Source: Pseudomonadota bacterium (lineage in GTDB: Bacteria; Pseudomonadota; Alphaproteobacteria; Rhizobiales; Hyphomicrobiaceae). Taken from it: a stretch of 64,000 nucleotides of DNA. Shown piece after piece: positions 33,853 through 42,161 of the stretch; within the stretch, counting starts at the first letter, position 1; the number at the start of each line of letters is the position of its first letter. The notes beneath the pieces were generated by a model. It was not told the origin of the DNA. It worked only from the letters and a program-made list of their open reading frames with translations, and did not search any database. The stretch spans positions 124,001-188,000 of the forward strand of contig JAEZRM010000064.1 of NCBI GenBank assembly GCA_023412805.1, in the 5' to 3' direction. Position numbers and translations under genes: made by a program.

Positions 33853-34995
33853 TCAAGCTGCCGTGCGTGCACGCTGATCGGCGGCGATATCGCGCCAGGC
33901 AGCAAGGCAGCGGTCGATGTCGCGGGCGGCGGTCGCCGGGCCGATGCTGATGCGGATGGCTGATCGCGCGGTCGCCTCGTCGCGGCCCATGGCCATGAGA
34001 ACGTGGCTCGCGCCGATCTTGCCGGCCGAGCAGGCCGCGCCCGCGCTCACCGCAATGCCGGCGAGGTCGAAGCGGATGACCAGCGTTTCTGCCGCCAGAC
34101 CCTGCAGGGCGACGCACGTCGTATTCGGCAACCGCGGCGCGCCCGTACCCATGATATGGGCATCCGGCGTCAGCTCTATAAGGCCCGCCTCAAGGCGATC
34201 GCGCAGTTGAGCGATACGATGGTGCTCGCCGAGCGTTTTGCGCGCAGCCTCGGCGGCTGCCCCGAAGCCCGCAATGCCGGGGATGTTCTCGGTGCCGCCG
34301 CGGCGACGCCGCTCCTGACCACCGCCGCGGATCAGCGCTGGTAGCTCCGCGCCGTCGCGCACGATGAGCGCGCCAATGCCCTTGGGGCCGCCGAACTTGT
34401 GGGCTGAAAGCGCCATGAAATCCACGCCTAGCGCGGCGAAATCAACGGGAATGCGGCCAGCGGCTTGCGCTGCGTCGGTGAAGACCAGCGATCCGGCCTC
34501 GCGGGTGGCCGTGGCCACTTCTGCGACCGGCTGAAGCACGCCCGTTTCGTTGTTCGCTAGCTGAAGGGCGACGAGAGCGCGGCTGGTTGCCTCGGAAGCA
34601 ACGACTGAGCGGAGCTTCGCCGTCACGTCGGCCGGATCGACGCGGCCATCGTGGCTCACGTGGAGCGCAACACACTCGCCCGTCGCAGCATCGGCCGGCT
34701 GGCGCACAGCATCATGCTCGATGCCTGCAAATAGGATGGCCTGCCAGGGCGCCGTAAGTACCGTTGCGCAAGACTCCGTTGCGCCGCTCGTGAAGACCAC
34801 CTCGGACGGTCGCGCGCCGACAAGGGCCGCGACCTGCTCGCGCGCGGTTTCGACGATGGCGCGTGCCCGGCGCCCTTCGCCATGAACGGAGGATGGGTTG
34901 CCGTGAACGTCGAGCGCGCGCTCGATGGCTGCCCGCGCCTCGGGGAGTAGCGGCGCGGTCGCATTCCAATCGAGATATGTGCGCTCGTTCGTCAT
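33853..34995 (-). CDS. Cysteine desulfurase, IscS/NifS-like
   Basis: A second, group I type cysteine desulfurase in the operon (380 residues). The PLP lysine is in LSAHKFGGPKGIG, the active cysteine in AVSAGAACSAGKI on a longer loop than in SufS, and the N-terminus reads YLDWNATAPLLPEA. Such a gene between iscR and sufB is common in alphaproteobacteria, where it may make sulfur for SufB or for tRNA thiolation. The ATG at 34995 overlaps the TGA of iscR (ATGA), so the two are translationally coupled. Confidence 0.93.
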   Translation of the reverse strand: MTNERTYLDWNATAPLLPEARAAIERALDVHGNPSSVHGEGRRARAIVETAREQVAALVGARPSEVVFTSGATESCATVLTAPWQAILFAGIEHDAVRQPADAATGECVALHVSHDGRVDPADVTAKLRSVVASEATSRALVALQLANNETGVLQPVAEVATATREAGSLVFTDAAQAAGRIPVDFAALGVDFMALSAHKFGGPKGIGALIVRDGAELPALIRGGGQERRRRGGTENIPGIAGFGAAAEAARKTLGEHHRIAQLRDRLEAGLIELTPDAHIMGTGAPRLPNTTCVALQGLAAETLVIRFDLAGIAVSAGAACSAGKIGASHVLMAMGRDEATARSAIRISIGPATAARDIDRCLAAWRDIAADQRARTAA

Positions 34996-35465
34996 CGTGC
35001 CGTCCGCACCTCGACGGGGCTGATAAAGGCTTCGATGGCCGCCTGCCTGCGATGAGCGGGCACGCCATCGAGCACATCCTGCAGCGTCACAGTGGACAGG
35101 AAGCCGGCGATCTGGTTGCCAAGCGCTTCCCAGAGATTGTGCGTCAGGCAGCGGTGACCAGGGAGGCAGGGCGCGCCGTCCTCGCCGCGGCACCGCGTCA
35201 TGCGCGTGTCTTCTTCGACGGCGGACATGATGTCGGCGATGACGATCTCACCTGCTGGCCGGGCGAGCCGATAGCCGCCGGCGCGGCCGCGGGCGCTCTC
35301 GACGAGGCCGGCACGACGCAGACGGATGAATATCTGCTCGAGATAGGCGATGGAGATCTGCTGGCGCTCGGCGATGGCGGGGAGCGGCGTCGCGTCCCGC
35401 GCGTTCTGGCTGGCAAGATCTGCCATGGCCATCACCGCGTACCGCCCTTTGGTATTGAGTTCCAT
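34992..35465 (-). CDS. iscR: Rrf2-family Fe-S regulator IscR
   Basis: A winged-helix regulator of 157 residues. The N-terminal DNA-binding domain begins MELNTKGRYAVMAMADLA and includes the wing region SARGRAGGYRLARP. Three cysteines likely to hold an Fe-S cluster follow in CRGEDGAPCLPGHRC (spacing Cys-x7-Cys-x5-Cys), with His nearby in LTHNLWEAL. It should sense cluster supply and repress the suf operon it leads. The ATG at 35465 was selected because it matches the family start. A half-site similar to IscR operators lies about 200 bases upstream, over a -35 element. Confidence 0.94.
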   Translation of the reverse strand: MELNTKGRYAVMAMADLASQNARDATPLPAIAERQQISIAYLEQIFIRLRRAGLVESARGRAGGYRLARPAGEIVIADIMSAVEEDTRMTRCRGEDGAPCLPGHRCLTHNLWEALGNQIAGFLSTVTLQDVLDGVPAHRRQAAIEAFISPVEVRTAR

Positions 35466-35795
35466 GGCCTCACTCGTCTCACGCAACCTGCACGCGACGT
35501 ACCTGCTGCTCATCGGGCCCGGCTGCCACTAAGGGCGATGCCGTGGGGCCACAACGACCTTGCATTCAAGGCATGGTTACGTGCTAAGACACGCGCGACA
35601 CAGGCCCGGTACGGCGGCGCTCAGTTTTGAGCGTTTCTAAATCCTGACCTGTATATGAAAATTCCGAGCGAGCAAGTCAAGTATTTTCGATGCCGCGCCT
35701 GAAGACGCCGATCTGGGCCGCATCGTGTGCATACGGACGCCGCCGCTCAGTCCCGACCGATACCCCCGCCGAGCGCAGAAAGCCCGAAAGGTCCC
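35466..35795. other. Divergent intergenic region between iscR and an alpha/beta hydrolase gene
   Basis: About 330 bases holding the outward promoters of the suf operon and of the hydrolase gene. The part from 35630 to 35690 is AT-rich (GTATATGAAAATTCC and on), as expected for a promoter. Apart from the IscR-like site listed separately, no gene or structured RNA was recognised. Confidence 0.6.
35650..35684 (-). promoter_or_regulatory. Probable iscR/suf promoter with an IscR-like operator
   Basis: On the minus strand ATACTTGACT (35684-35675) is a perfect half of the type 1 IscR site, whose full form is ATASYYGACT and its inverted half. The other half (35660-35669) is degraded. The TTGACT inside it can serve as a -35 element with TATACA (35655-35650) as -10, although the 19-base spacer is long. 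An operator overlapping -35 fits autorepression. Confidence 0.45.
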
Positions 35796-36464
35796 ATGCC
35801 CGAAATCATGATCAACGGCCCGGCTGGCCGTCTAGAAGCCCGCTATCACCATGAGGGTCGCAGCGAGAACCCGATCGCACTGATTTTGCATCCGCACCCG
35901 CAGTTCGGCGGGACGATGAACAATCAGATCGTCTACCACCTCTATTACACCTTCCAGGAGCGCGGCTTCTCGGTCCTGCGGTTCAACTTCCGTGGCGTCG
36001 GGCGCAGCCAGGGTTACTTCGACAACGGCCCGGGAGAGCTCTCCGATGCGGCGTCCGCGCTCGACTGGCTGCAGCTTCAGAACGTAGACAGCCGCTCATG
36101 CTGGATTGCCGGTGTTTCGTTCGGCACGTGGATTGCCATGCAGCTGCTGATGCGCCGGCCGGAAATCGACGGCTTCATCTGTGTGGCGCCGCCGGCGAAC
36201 CTCTACGACTACTCGTTCCTCGCGCCGTGCCCGTCGTCGGGCCTCGTGATTTCCGGTGAGCGCGACAAGGTTGTGCCGCCTGCCGCCGTCGAGGAGATGT
36301 CCCGCAAGACGAAGACGCAGAAGGGCATCAAGATCGAGCACACGACCATTGCGGGCGCGGGCCACTTCTTCGAGGACAAGAACGAGGAATTAAGCGAGAT
36401 CGTCGGCTCGTACGTCGATCGCCGCATGGTCGAAATCGAAAAGGCGAAGCGCGAGGCCGAGTAA
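35796..36464 (+). CDS. Alpha/beta hydrolase
   Basis: A compact alpha/beta hydrolase of 222 residues without a cap domain. It shows LILHPHPQFGGTMNNQIVYH (oxyanion region), LRFNFRGVGRSQG, the nucleophile serine in IAGVSFGTWIAMQLL, an Asp in SGERDKVVPP and the histidine in IAGAGHFFEDKNEE. This is the pattern of the COG2945-type hydrolases, whose substrates are mostly unknown. The ATG at 35796 is preferred to a start 69 bases upstream because the conserved domain begins right after it. It is followed 21 bases later by the MOSC gene, so the two may form a unit. Confidence 0.85.
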   Translation: MPEIMINGPAGRLEARYHHEGRSENPIALILHPHPQFGGTMNNQIVYHLYYTFQERGFSVLRFNFRGVGRSQGYFDNGPGELSDAASALDWLQLQNVDSRSCWIAGVSFGTWIAMQLLMRRPEIDGFICVAPPANLYDYSFLAPCPSSGLVISGERDKVVPPAAVEEMSRKTKTQKGIKIEHTTIAGAGHFFEDKNEELSEIVGSYVDRRMVEIEKAKREAE

Positions 36465-36485
36465 CGCGCCGCGGAGGCTGAGAGC

Positions 36486-37256
36486 ATGACCGGATCTGCG
36501 ACGCCGACTGTCACGGCGCTCTATCGCTATGCCGTCAAAGGCCTCAGTCCTGAAGCGCGGGAGCGGGTGACGCTCGAAACGGGCGGCACCATGCCCTTCG
36601 ATCGCGCCTACGCCATCGAGAACGGGCCGGGGCGCTTCGATCCGGACAATCCGCGCCATCTGCCGAAGATCACGTTCCTGATGCTGATGCGTGACGAGCG
36701 GCTCGCAACGCTTGTCACGACCTTCGACGATGCCACTGAAACGTTGACGGTGAGCCGCGCCGGCAAGCAGGTTGCGCGGGGGCAGCTGACGACACCGCTC
36801 GGGCGCAAGATGATCGAGCAGTTCTTCGCGGCCTACATGCAGGCGGAGCTGCGCGGCCCGCCGAAGGTCGTGTCCGCGCCGGGACACAGCTTCTCGGACG
36901 TTGCCATCAAATGTCTGCACGTCGTCAATCTTGCATCGGTGCGCGATCTCGAGCGCGTTGTCGGCCGCCCTGTCGATCCGCTGCGCTTTCGGGCCAACGT
37001 CTACATCGATGGCATCGAGCCGTGGGCAGAGCTCGGCTGGGTCGGCGGCGAACTGACGCTCGGCGGCGTGCGCACGAGTATCGTGGACCGGACCGTGCGC
37101 TGCGATGCGACGAATGTGGATCCGCAGACCGGTGCGCGCGATATGGGGCTGCCGACGCTCATCCGGCGCACTTGGGGGCATGGTGACCTGGGCATCTATG
37201 CAAAGATCATCGGCGGCGGCGAGCTGGCGGTTGGTGACATGGTGGAAGTCTCTTAA
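36486..37256 (+). CDS. MOSC domain protein (YcbX/mARC-like)
   Basis: A 256-residue protein with the N-terminal MOSC_N beta barrel (VTALYRYAVKGLSPEARERV) and C-terminal MOSC domain (FRANVYIDGIEPWAEL and GDMVEVS). The conserved cysteine that binds molybdenum in the mARC group is seen in DRTVRCDATNVDPQTG. It may be a molybdenum enzyme reducing N-hydroxylated compounds, but no ferredoxin domain is attached, unlike YcbX itself, so an electron partner is needed. The identity of the family is firm and the substrate unknown. Confidence 0.85.
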   Translation: MTGSATPTVTALYRYAVKGLSPEARERVTLETGGTMPFDRAYAIENGPGRFDPDNPRHLPKITFLMLMRDERLATLVTTFDDATETLTVSRAGKQVARGQLTTPLGRKMIEQFFAAYMQAELRGPPKVVSAPGHSFSDVAIKCLHVVNLASVRDLERVVGRPVDPLRFRANVYIDGIEPWAELGWVGGELTLGGVRTSIVDRTVRCDATNVDPQTGARDMGLPTLIRRTWGHGDLGIYAKIIGGGELAVGDMVEVS

Positions 37257-37382
37257 GGCTGCGCTGCAGCCCCCTAACGCTCATCCTCGGTTGTCCTGAT
37301 TGACGCCCTGACGGCTGCGGGCGCAGTATTGGCGTGTTCTGCTAGGCTCAGTCATACTTGCTGATTTGTCTCGGGGTCGCCC

Positions 37383-37661
37383 ATGCGCACTTGGCTCGTT
37401 ATTGCGAGTGGTTTTCTTTTTCTCCTCGGCACGGCTCCCACGCTCAGATCTGCGCCCATCGGCTTTCAAATGACGGCGCCGGAACAGTCGCTCATCCACG
37501 TCCAGAAGAAGAGGGGTGGGGGCTGGGGGAAGCGGAGGGGCGGAGGCAAGCAGAAGGGCGCGGGCAAACGAAAAGGGCCTCGGTGCTTCGATCGCTGCAT
37601 GGCAAAACACGGAACTGGATCAGGAATGGCGGCGATGGGCTGCTCGGCCCGCTGCAAGTAA
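37383..37661 (+). CDS. Small secreted Lys/Gly-rich hypothetical protein
   Basis: A 92-residue protein with a signal peptide (MRTWLVIASGFLFLLGTAP). A very basic low-complexity stretch of Lys, Arg and Gly follows (KKRGGGWGKRRGGGKQKGAG), then a short four-cysteine tail (CFDRCMAKHGTGSG and CSARCK, spacing Cys-x3-Cys and Cys-x3-Cys). Paired Cys-x3-Cys motifs suggest a disulfide-held helical hairpin. The layout recalls antimicrobial or nucleic-acid-binding peptides, but no family was recognised. The ribosome binding site is weak and the gene stands alone, so the call is moderate. It converges on fur. Confidence 0.6.
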   Translation: MRTWLVIASGFLFLLGTAPTLRSAPIGFQMTAPEQSLIHVQKKRGGGWGKRRGGGKQKGAGKRKGPRCFDRCMAKHGTGSGMAAMGCSARCK

Positions 37662-37693
37662 GACAGCAGGAGATGCTGTAGCTTGGGCGCGAC

Positions 37694-38134
37694 CTAGCCG
37701 CGCCGCCGCTTGATGGGAACGCCGAAGAGCTGGAGGCGATGGCCGACCAGCTCGAAGCCGAGTTCCTTCGCGACGCGCTCCTGCAGGCGCTCGATTTCCT
37801 CATTGCGGAATTCGATCACGTCGCCGGTCTCGACGTTGATGAGATGATCGTGGTGCTGGCCCGAGGCTTCCTCGAACCGCATCCGGCCGGCCCCGAAGTC
37901 GTGGCGCGCAATGATCCCCTTGCGGGTCAGAAGACCAACGGTGCGATAGACGGTGGAGAGCGAAATTCGAGGATCGACGGCGCTCACCCGCCGATAGACT
38001 TCGTCCACGTCGGGATGATCGGACGCTTCCGAAAGAACGCGTGCAATCACGCGACGCGGCGCCGTCATGCGCAGGCCGTGCTCGGCGCAAAGCCTCTCGA
38101 TTCTGCTGGCCTGTTCACGAGCCACTTCGGTCAT
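37694..38134 (-). CDS. fur: Fur-family metalloregulator (Fur/Mur type)
   Basis: A 146-residue metal-responsive repressor. The winged-helix domain (RLCAEHGLRMTAPRRVIARV, LSTVYRTVGLLTRKG) is followed by the metal-binding and dimer domain with the GQHHDHLINVETGDVIEF signature. There is only one cysteine and no CxxC zinc pairs, as in rhizobial Fur proteins that respond to manganese (called Mur) and unlike E. coli Fur. The HHDH and GDVIEF segments argue against Irr, which has a haem motif. Targets are not visible in the window. Confidence 0.92.
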   Translation of the reverse strand: MTEVAREQASRIERLCAEHGLRMTAPRRVIARVLSEASDHPDVDEVYRRVSAVDPRISLSTVYRTVGLLTRKGIIARHDFGAGRMRFEEASGQHHDHLINVETGDVIEFRNEEIERLQERVAKELGFELVGHRLQLFGVPIKRRRG

Positions 38135-38321
38135 GCCTACCTTTCAGGTCCGGACGCCCTCGAAAGCGCGCTGCAGTCGGTCGCGCGGCTCCTCGCATAC
38201 GGCATGAACAGGCGGCGACATGCAGTACCGGCGTTATAGGTCAGCTGCCCCGTGGCGTCCACAGGCCCAGGCCGGAACATCTCAGGCTTTGGATAACGTC
38301 GTGCGATCGCGCGACGCACTA

Positions 38322-38936
38322 CTACGCGGCTCTCGCAAGGGTTGCCCCGAGGACATCCTGGGCGCGCGTCCAGCCGAGACGCGTGATGGAGGCGATGAAT
38401 TTCACGTACTCGCTCACCAGCAGGCGCAGCGACCTCGGGTGCTGCCACCAAGGTGTATCGCGCATGAGCCGCGAGACGACCGGATGCGCAATGAACTCCA
38501 TCTGCGGCATGGCGCGCGCGAACTCGGTGAGCGTGCGCGGCATGTGATAGCTCGAGGTCACGACGATCAGCGAGCGATATCCATGCGTCGCCGCCCAGTC
38601 GCGTGTCTCCTCGGCATTTCCGATCGTATCGTTCGCTTCTCGCCCGATATCGACGCAGCACTCGAAGAGCTGGCGCCTCTCGCCGGTTTGATCGCGGATG
38701 GCGGCCGCACTGGTGCGCGGATTGACGCCAGAGATGAGCAATCGGCGGCCGCTGCGTTCGCGCAGGAGGCCGAGGGCTGCGCTGATCCTGTCCTCGCCGC
38801 CAGTGACGACGACGATGGCATCCGCCTTCGGCGCCGGCAGCTCGGACTCTGTCGTGGCGCTGACGGCAAACGCGACGAAGCCGCCGATGAGACCGGCGAT
38901 CGCGAGGCTCAGCAGGGCATATATGAGCCGCATCAT
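38322..38936 (-). CDS. YdcF-family (DUF218) membrane-anchored protein
   Basis: A protein of 204 residues with an N-terminal signal anchor (LIYALLSLAIAGLIGGFVAF). A DUF218 domain follows: ADAIVVVTGGEDRISAAL, NAEETRDWAATHGYRSLIVV and TSSYHMPRTLTEF. Members have a Rossmann-like fold and are linked to envelope biology, but the reaction is not established. The double ATG at 38936/38933 is preferred to one at 39020, which would put 28 polar residues before the membrane helix. It is third in the ftsE-ftsX-ydcF order common in alphaproteobacteria, although about 200 bases separate it from ftsX. Confidence 0.85.
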   Translation of the reverse strand: MMRLIYALLSLAIAGLIGGFVAFAVSATTESELPAPKADAIVVVTGGEDRISAALGLLRERSGRRLLISGVNPRTSAAAIRDQTGERRQLFECCVDIGREANDTIGNAEETRDWAATHGYRSLIVVTSSYHMPRTLTEFARAMPQMEFIAHPVVSRLMRDTPWWQHPRSLRLLVSEYVKFIASITRLGWTRAQDVLGATLARAA

Positions 38937-39142
38937 CGGCTGGATCCGATTGCTCCCCCTGGAGTGCCGAGCCGCATCACGCACCGATGGCCGCGCAGTG
39001 CGGAGAATCGGGGTGATCATGCCCAGGCGCGGACGCCGGTTTCCGCGCGAAGCGGATTTGTGCCCACATACCGAGCCATGTCAACGCGCGGGTGTCCGAT
39101 GCGGCAATCGGCGGTTGTCCTCGTGTCATCAGTGCCGGGTCA

Positions 39143-40246
39143 TCAGTGCTGGCTGTGCAGGATCCGTTTGACGCTGAGACGCGACGTGAACATGCACAGC
39201 ACCGCTATGATCAGCACGACCAGGACCAGAACGAGATAGCCGAGCATGTCGAGCGTGCCGGCACCGATCAGGCGTCGGAGCTCCGCCATGGTCAGGCCGC
39301 CGCCGCCGAGGAACTCGGTCATCGTCGGCATCATGAAGAACACGCCCATAGCGCAGACGGCGCCGACGAAACCCGCGCGGATGCCGAGGCGGAGGAACTG
39401 CGTCTCGAACTCGCGGGCGATGAAGCGGTCCGTCGCGCCGACGAAATGAAGCACTTCCACGATCTCCCGGTTGGAGGCCATGGCACTGCGCGTCGCGGAA
39501 ATAATGATCGCCATGGTCGCGGCGCCGACGAGGACGAGGATCGCGATCCCGCCGAGGGCAAGAGACCGGGTCACAGCGCGGATCTGCTGTTGCCAAAGGC
39601 GATGATCGTCGAGCGTTGCCGTCTTGAACTGCTCGACAAGGCCGGTGCGCAGACGCTCCAGGTCGGGCGGCGCATTGCGGTCTAGCTCCAGCGCAATGAG
39701 GCGTGGAACGGGAAGCTCCTTCAGTATCTGGGATTTTCCGAGCCACGGCTCGATCAGCTCGGTGGCAGTGTCGAGGCTCAGCGGCCTGACGCCACGTACG
39801 CCCGGCTGTCCGGCGAGGAACACCGTGACATCACGCACGACGCGCTCGGTATCGACGTTCTCGCGCGGCTCGATCTGGATCGTGACCTCGCTGGAGACGT
39901 TGCGCAGCCAAGCCGACGCCGACTGGTTGATCATGTAGACCGCGCCCGCCGTTAGGCAGGCGAGGAAGCACATGATCGTCACGACGAGCGTGAGCGATGT
40001 GCCTGTCACGGTACCTGCCGGCACGATCGAGGAATTGATCTGGATAGATGCCATGTCGACGGGTGGCACACCGGCTGGCGCAGCACGTTCGTGTGCTCCG
40101 AGCTCGAGCGGCTGCGTGTAGTCATCGGCCTGCGGCGGGCCGGTCGGCGACGTCGTGTAATCATCGACATCGTCGTAGTCACGCGGAGCCTGCGGCCTGC
40201 CGCGCTGCCAGTTGGGCCTGTCAAACGATCCGGACATGGCCTTCAT
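39143..40246 (-). CDS. ftsX: Cell division protein FtsX
   Basis: FtsX (367 residues) is the membrane part of the FtsEX complex that controls cell-wall hydrolysis at the division site. There are four membrane helices: one after a cytoplasmic N-terminus (LTLVVTIMCFLACLTAGAVY, about residues 85-105), then three near the C-terminus. A periplasmic loop between helices 1 and 2 has the expected TERVVRDVTVFLAGQPGVRG region. The first 75 residues are an acidic and proline-rich tail (DYDDVDDYTTSPTGPP), longer than in enterobacteria. The ATG at 40246 has GGAG at good spacing and overlaps ftsE by 26 bases. Confidence 0.92.
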   Translation of the reverse strand: MKAMSGSFDRPNWQRGRPQAPRDYDDVDDYTTSPTGPPQADDYTQPLELGAHERAAPAGVPPVDMASIQINSSIVPAGTVTGTSLTLVVTIMCFLACLTAGAVYMINQSASAWLRNVSSEVTIQIEPRENVDTERVVRDVTVFLAGQPGVRGVRPLSLDTATELIEPWLGKSQILKELPVPRLIALELDRNAPPDLERLRTGLVEQFKTATLDDHRLWQQQIRAVTRSLALGGIAILVLVGAATMAIIISATRSAMASNREIVEVLHFVGATDRFIAREFETQFLRLGIRAGFVGAVCAMGVFFMMPTMTEFLGGGGLTMAELRRLIGAGTLDMLGYLVLVLVVLIIAVLCMFTSRLSVKRILHSQH

Positions 40247-40877
40247 TCAGCTCCAGGCGCGGCGCGCGGTATTGGCGCATGAGTTGGTGGTCGTGCGTGG
40301 CGATGACGACGGATGTGCCGAGGCGATTGAGCTCTACGAACAGGCGCAGCAGGCGGCGCGCCATCTGCGGATCGACGTTGCCGGTCGGCTCGTCGGCGAG
40401 CAGCAACTCGGGCTTGCCGATGACGGCGCGTGCGATCGCAGCGCGCTGCTTCTCGCCGCCGGAGAGCACCGACGGATTGGCGTGCATACGTTCGCCGAGG
40501 CCCACCCATTGCAGAAGATCGGTTACGTCTTCGCGGTACTCGTCGAGCCGGCGGCCGATGACGCGCAGCGGCAGCGCGACATTCTCCCAGGTCGAGAGGT
40601 GATCGAGCAGGCGGAAATCCTGGAAGACGATGCCGATACGGCGCCGCAGCTCCGAACGGCGGGCGGTGTCGGCGCGGCTGACATTATGGTTGAACAGTTC
40701 CATGGTGCCGCGCGTCGGCTTCAGCGACAGGAACAACAGGCGCAGCAGTGAGGTCTTACCGGCTCCGGAGGGGCCGGTAAGGAAGTGGAACGAGCCTGGT
40801 TCGAGATGGAACGAGACATCGCGGAGCACGTCTTCGCCGCGTCCGTATTTCAGTCCGACGTTTTGGAGCCTGATCAC
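40221..40877 (-). CDS. ftsE: Cell division ATP-binding protein FtsE
   Basis: The ATPase of the FtsEX complex, 218 residues. Walker A is FLTGPSGAGKTSLLRLL, the ABC signature VLSGGEKQRAAIARAV, Walker B ELLLADEPTGNVDPQ, and a switch histidine is in VIATHDHQLM. Phylogeny aside, the direct overlap with ftsX makes the assignment secure. It is the first gene of the unit. Confidence 0.96.
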   Translation of the reverse strand: MIRLQNVGLKYGRGEDVLRDVSFHLEPGSFHFLTGPSGAGKTSLLRLLFLSLKPTRGTMELFNHNVSRADTARRSELRRRIGIVFQDFRLLDHLSTWENVALPLRVIGRRLDEYREDVTDLLQWVGLGERMHANPSVLSGGEKQRAAIARAVIGKPELLLADEPTGNVDPQMARRLLRLFVELNRLGTSVVIATHDHQLMRQYRAPRLELNEGHVRIV

Positions 40878-41117
40878 CCCGTATTCCCCCTGCAGCGGCC
40901 GGCGCTCAGCTAGCGCACCCGCTTACCACCATGCCGGGTGGTCCTGCCGCGCGATCAATCAACAAGGAATGTGGCACGGTAATGGGCCCCTTCCCCCCTT
41001 CGGTGCGGTCGCGCGCCGCAGCGCCGCGCTTGCCCGCATCGCAATGCCGTCATCGGCCTGCTATACCTCGCAACAATCCGCCTGCAACCCTGAGTTTGCA
41101 CTGTGTGAGCGAAATAT

Positions 41118-41663
41118 ATGCCTGAAAGCGCCCCAGGAACGGAAACCATCGAGGTTATCTACACCGCCGAGGCGATCGCCGATAGAATCACGGAACTGGC
41201 CGAGACCGTCGCCGCGCTGAAGCTCGACCGGCTGCTCGTCGTGCCGATCCTTACGGGGAGTTTCGTTTTTGCCGGCGATCTGCTGCGCGGCCTGCATCGT
41301 GCCGGGCTGGCGCCGGAGGTCGATTTCCTATCGGTCTCGAGCTACCGCGACGGCACCAAGTCTCTCGGGCAGGTTGATATCCTGCGTGATCTGAGGCTCG
41401 ATGTTGCCGGCCGCGACGTACTGCTGATCGACGATATTTTGGACACCGGCCGCACGCTGGCGTTCGCCAAGGATCTGATCGCTGCACGCGGCGCCAAGCG
41501 CGTCATCTCTTGCGTGCTGCTCGACAAAAGGGCGCGCCGGTCCGTGGCCATCGAGGCGGATTATGTCGCGTTCGATTGTCCGCCGGTGTTCGTCGTCGGC
41601 TATGGCATGGATCTCGCGAGCCGTTTCCGCGAGCTGCCGTTTGTTGGGCGGGTGGTGGCTTAG
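41118..41663 (+). CDS. hpt: Hypoxanthine phosphoribosyltransferase
   Basis: A purine salvage enzyme (181 residues) that joins hypoxanthine or guanine to PRPP. The PRPP-binding signature is VLLIDDILDTGRTLA; other family parts are VPILTGSFVFAGDLLR, FLSVSSYRDGTKS and the flexible-loop and C-terminal VGYGMDLASRFRELP. The nearby purH shows a second, de novo, purine gene in the region, although the two are not co-transcribed. The 3' end overlaps the convergent GNAT gene by four bases. Confidence 0.95.
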   Translation: MPESAPGTETIEVIYTAEAIADRITELAETVAALKLDRLLVVPILTGSFVFAGDLLRGLHRAGLAPEVDFLSVSSYRDGTKSLGQVDILRDLRLDVAGRDVLLIDDILDTGRTLAFAKDLIAARGAKRVISCVLLDKRARRSVAIEADYVAFDCPPVFVVGYGMDLASRFRELPFVGRVVA

Positions 41664-42154
41664 GGCCGATCCCGCACCATCAACCAGCTCTGTCCGCTTC
41701 CGCCATCGTCGCGCACGCCGATCCATCGATAGCCGGCACGTTCGGCCGCGCGTACGGCTGCCTCGTAGCGCAGTGGGATAAGTGTCGCCGAAGCCGGCGC
41801 GAGCGTTGACGCGAACACTTCGTCGGTCAGTGCGGCGAGTACCGTCTCGCCCGCACCACGCTGGCGATGTGCGGGGTCCGCAACGAACAGCGAGACCATA
41901 TAGGCGCCGACCGGCAGACCGTCCGTGCGGCCACTGCGCACGATATCGGCATCGAGCGCATGGCCGTAACCGACGGGCGAGCCGCCCGCGAGTATGAGGC
42001 GGCAGATCGCCGACGGGCTCTCCGATGCGATCGCGATCTCGGCCTCGGCGGCGGCAAGGCCGCCCCACCACGCCTGGATCTCGGCTTGCTGCAGCCACGC
42101 ACGCACGCGCTCCCAGTCCGGCGGTTCGACAGGGCGCAGCGTGATCGTTGCCAA
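41660..42154 (-). CDS. GNAT-family acetyltransferase
   Basis: A 164-residue acetyl-CoA dependent N-acetyltransferase. The acetyl-CoA binding motif A appears as VSLFVADPAHRQRGAGETVL, preceded by a strand with PVGYGHALDADI and followed by PLRYEAAVRAAERAGYRW. The N-terminus ITLRPVEPPDWERVRAWLQQ has the form seen in AAC(6')-like proteins, but resistance function is not implied. The start is 7 bases after the stop of purH, so it is likely co-transcribed with purH. Confidence 0.82.
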   Translation of the reverse strand: MATITLRPVEPPDWERVRAWLQQAEIQAWWGGLAAAEAEIAIASESPSAICRLILAGGSPVGYGHALDADIVRSGRTDGLPVGAYMVSLFVADPAHRQRGAGETVLAALTDEVFASTLAPASATLIPLRYEAAVRAAERAGYRWIGVRDDGGSGQSWLMVRDRP

Positions 42155-42161
42155 GGGTGCC

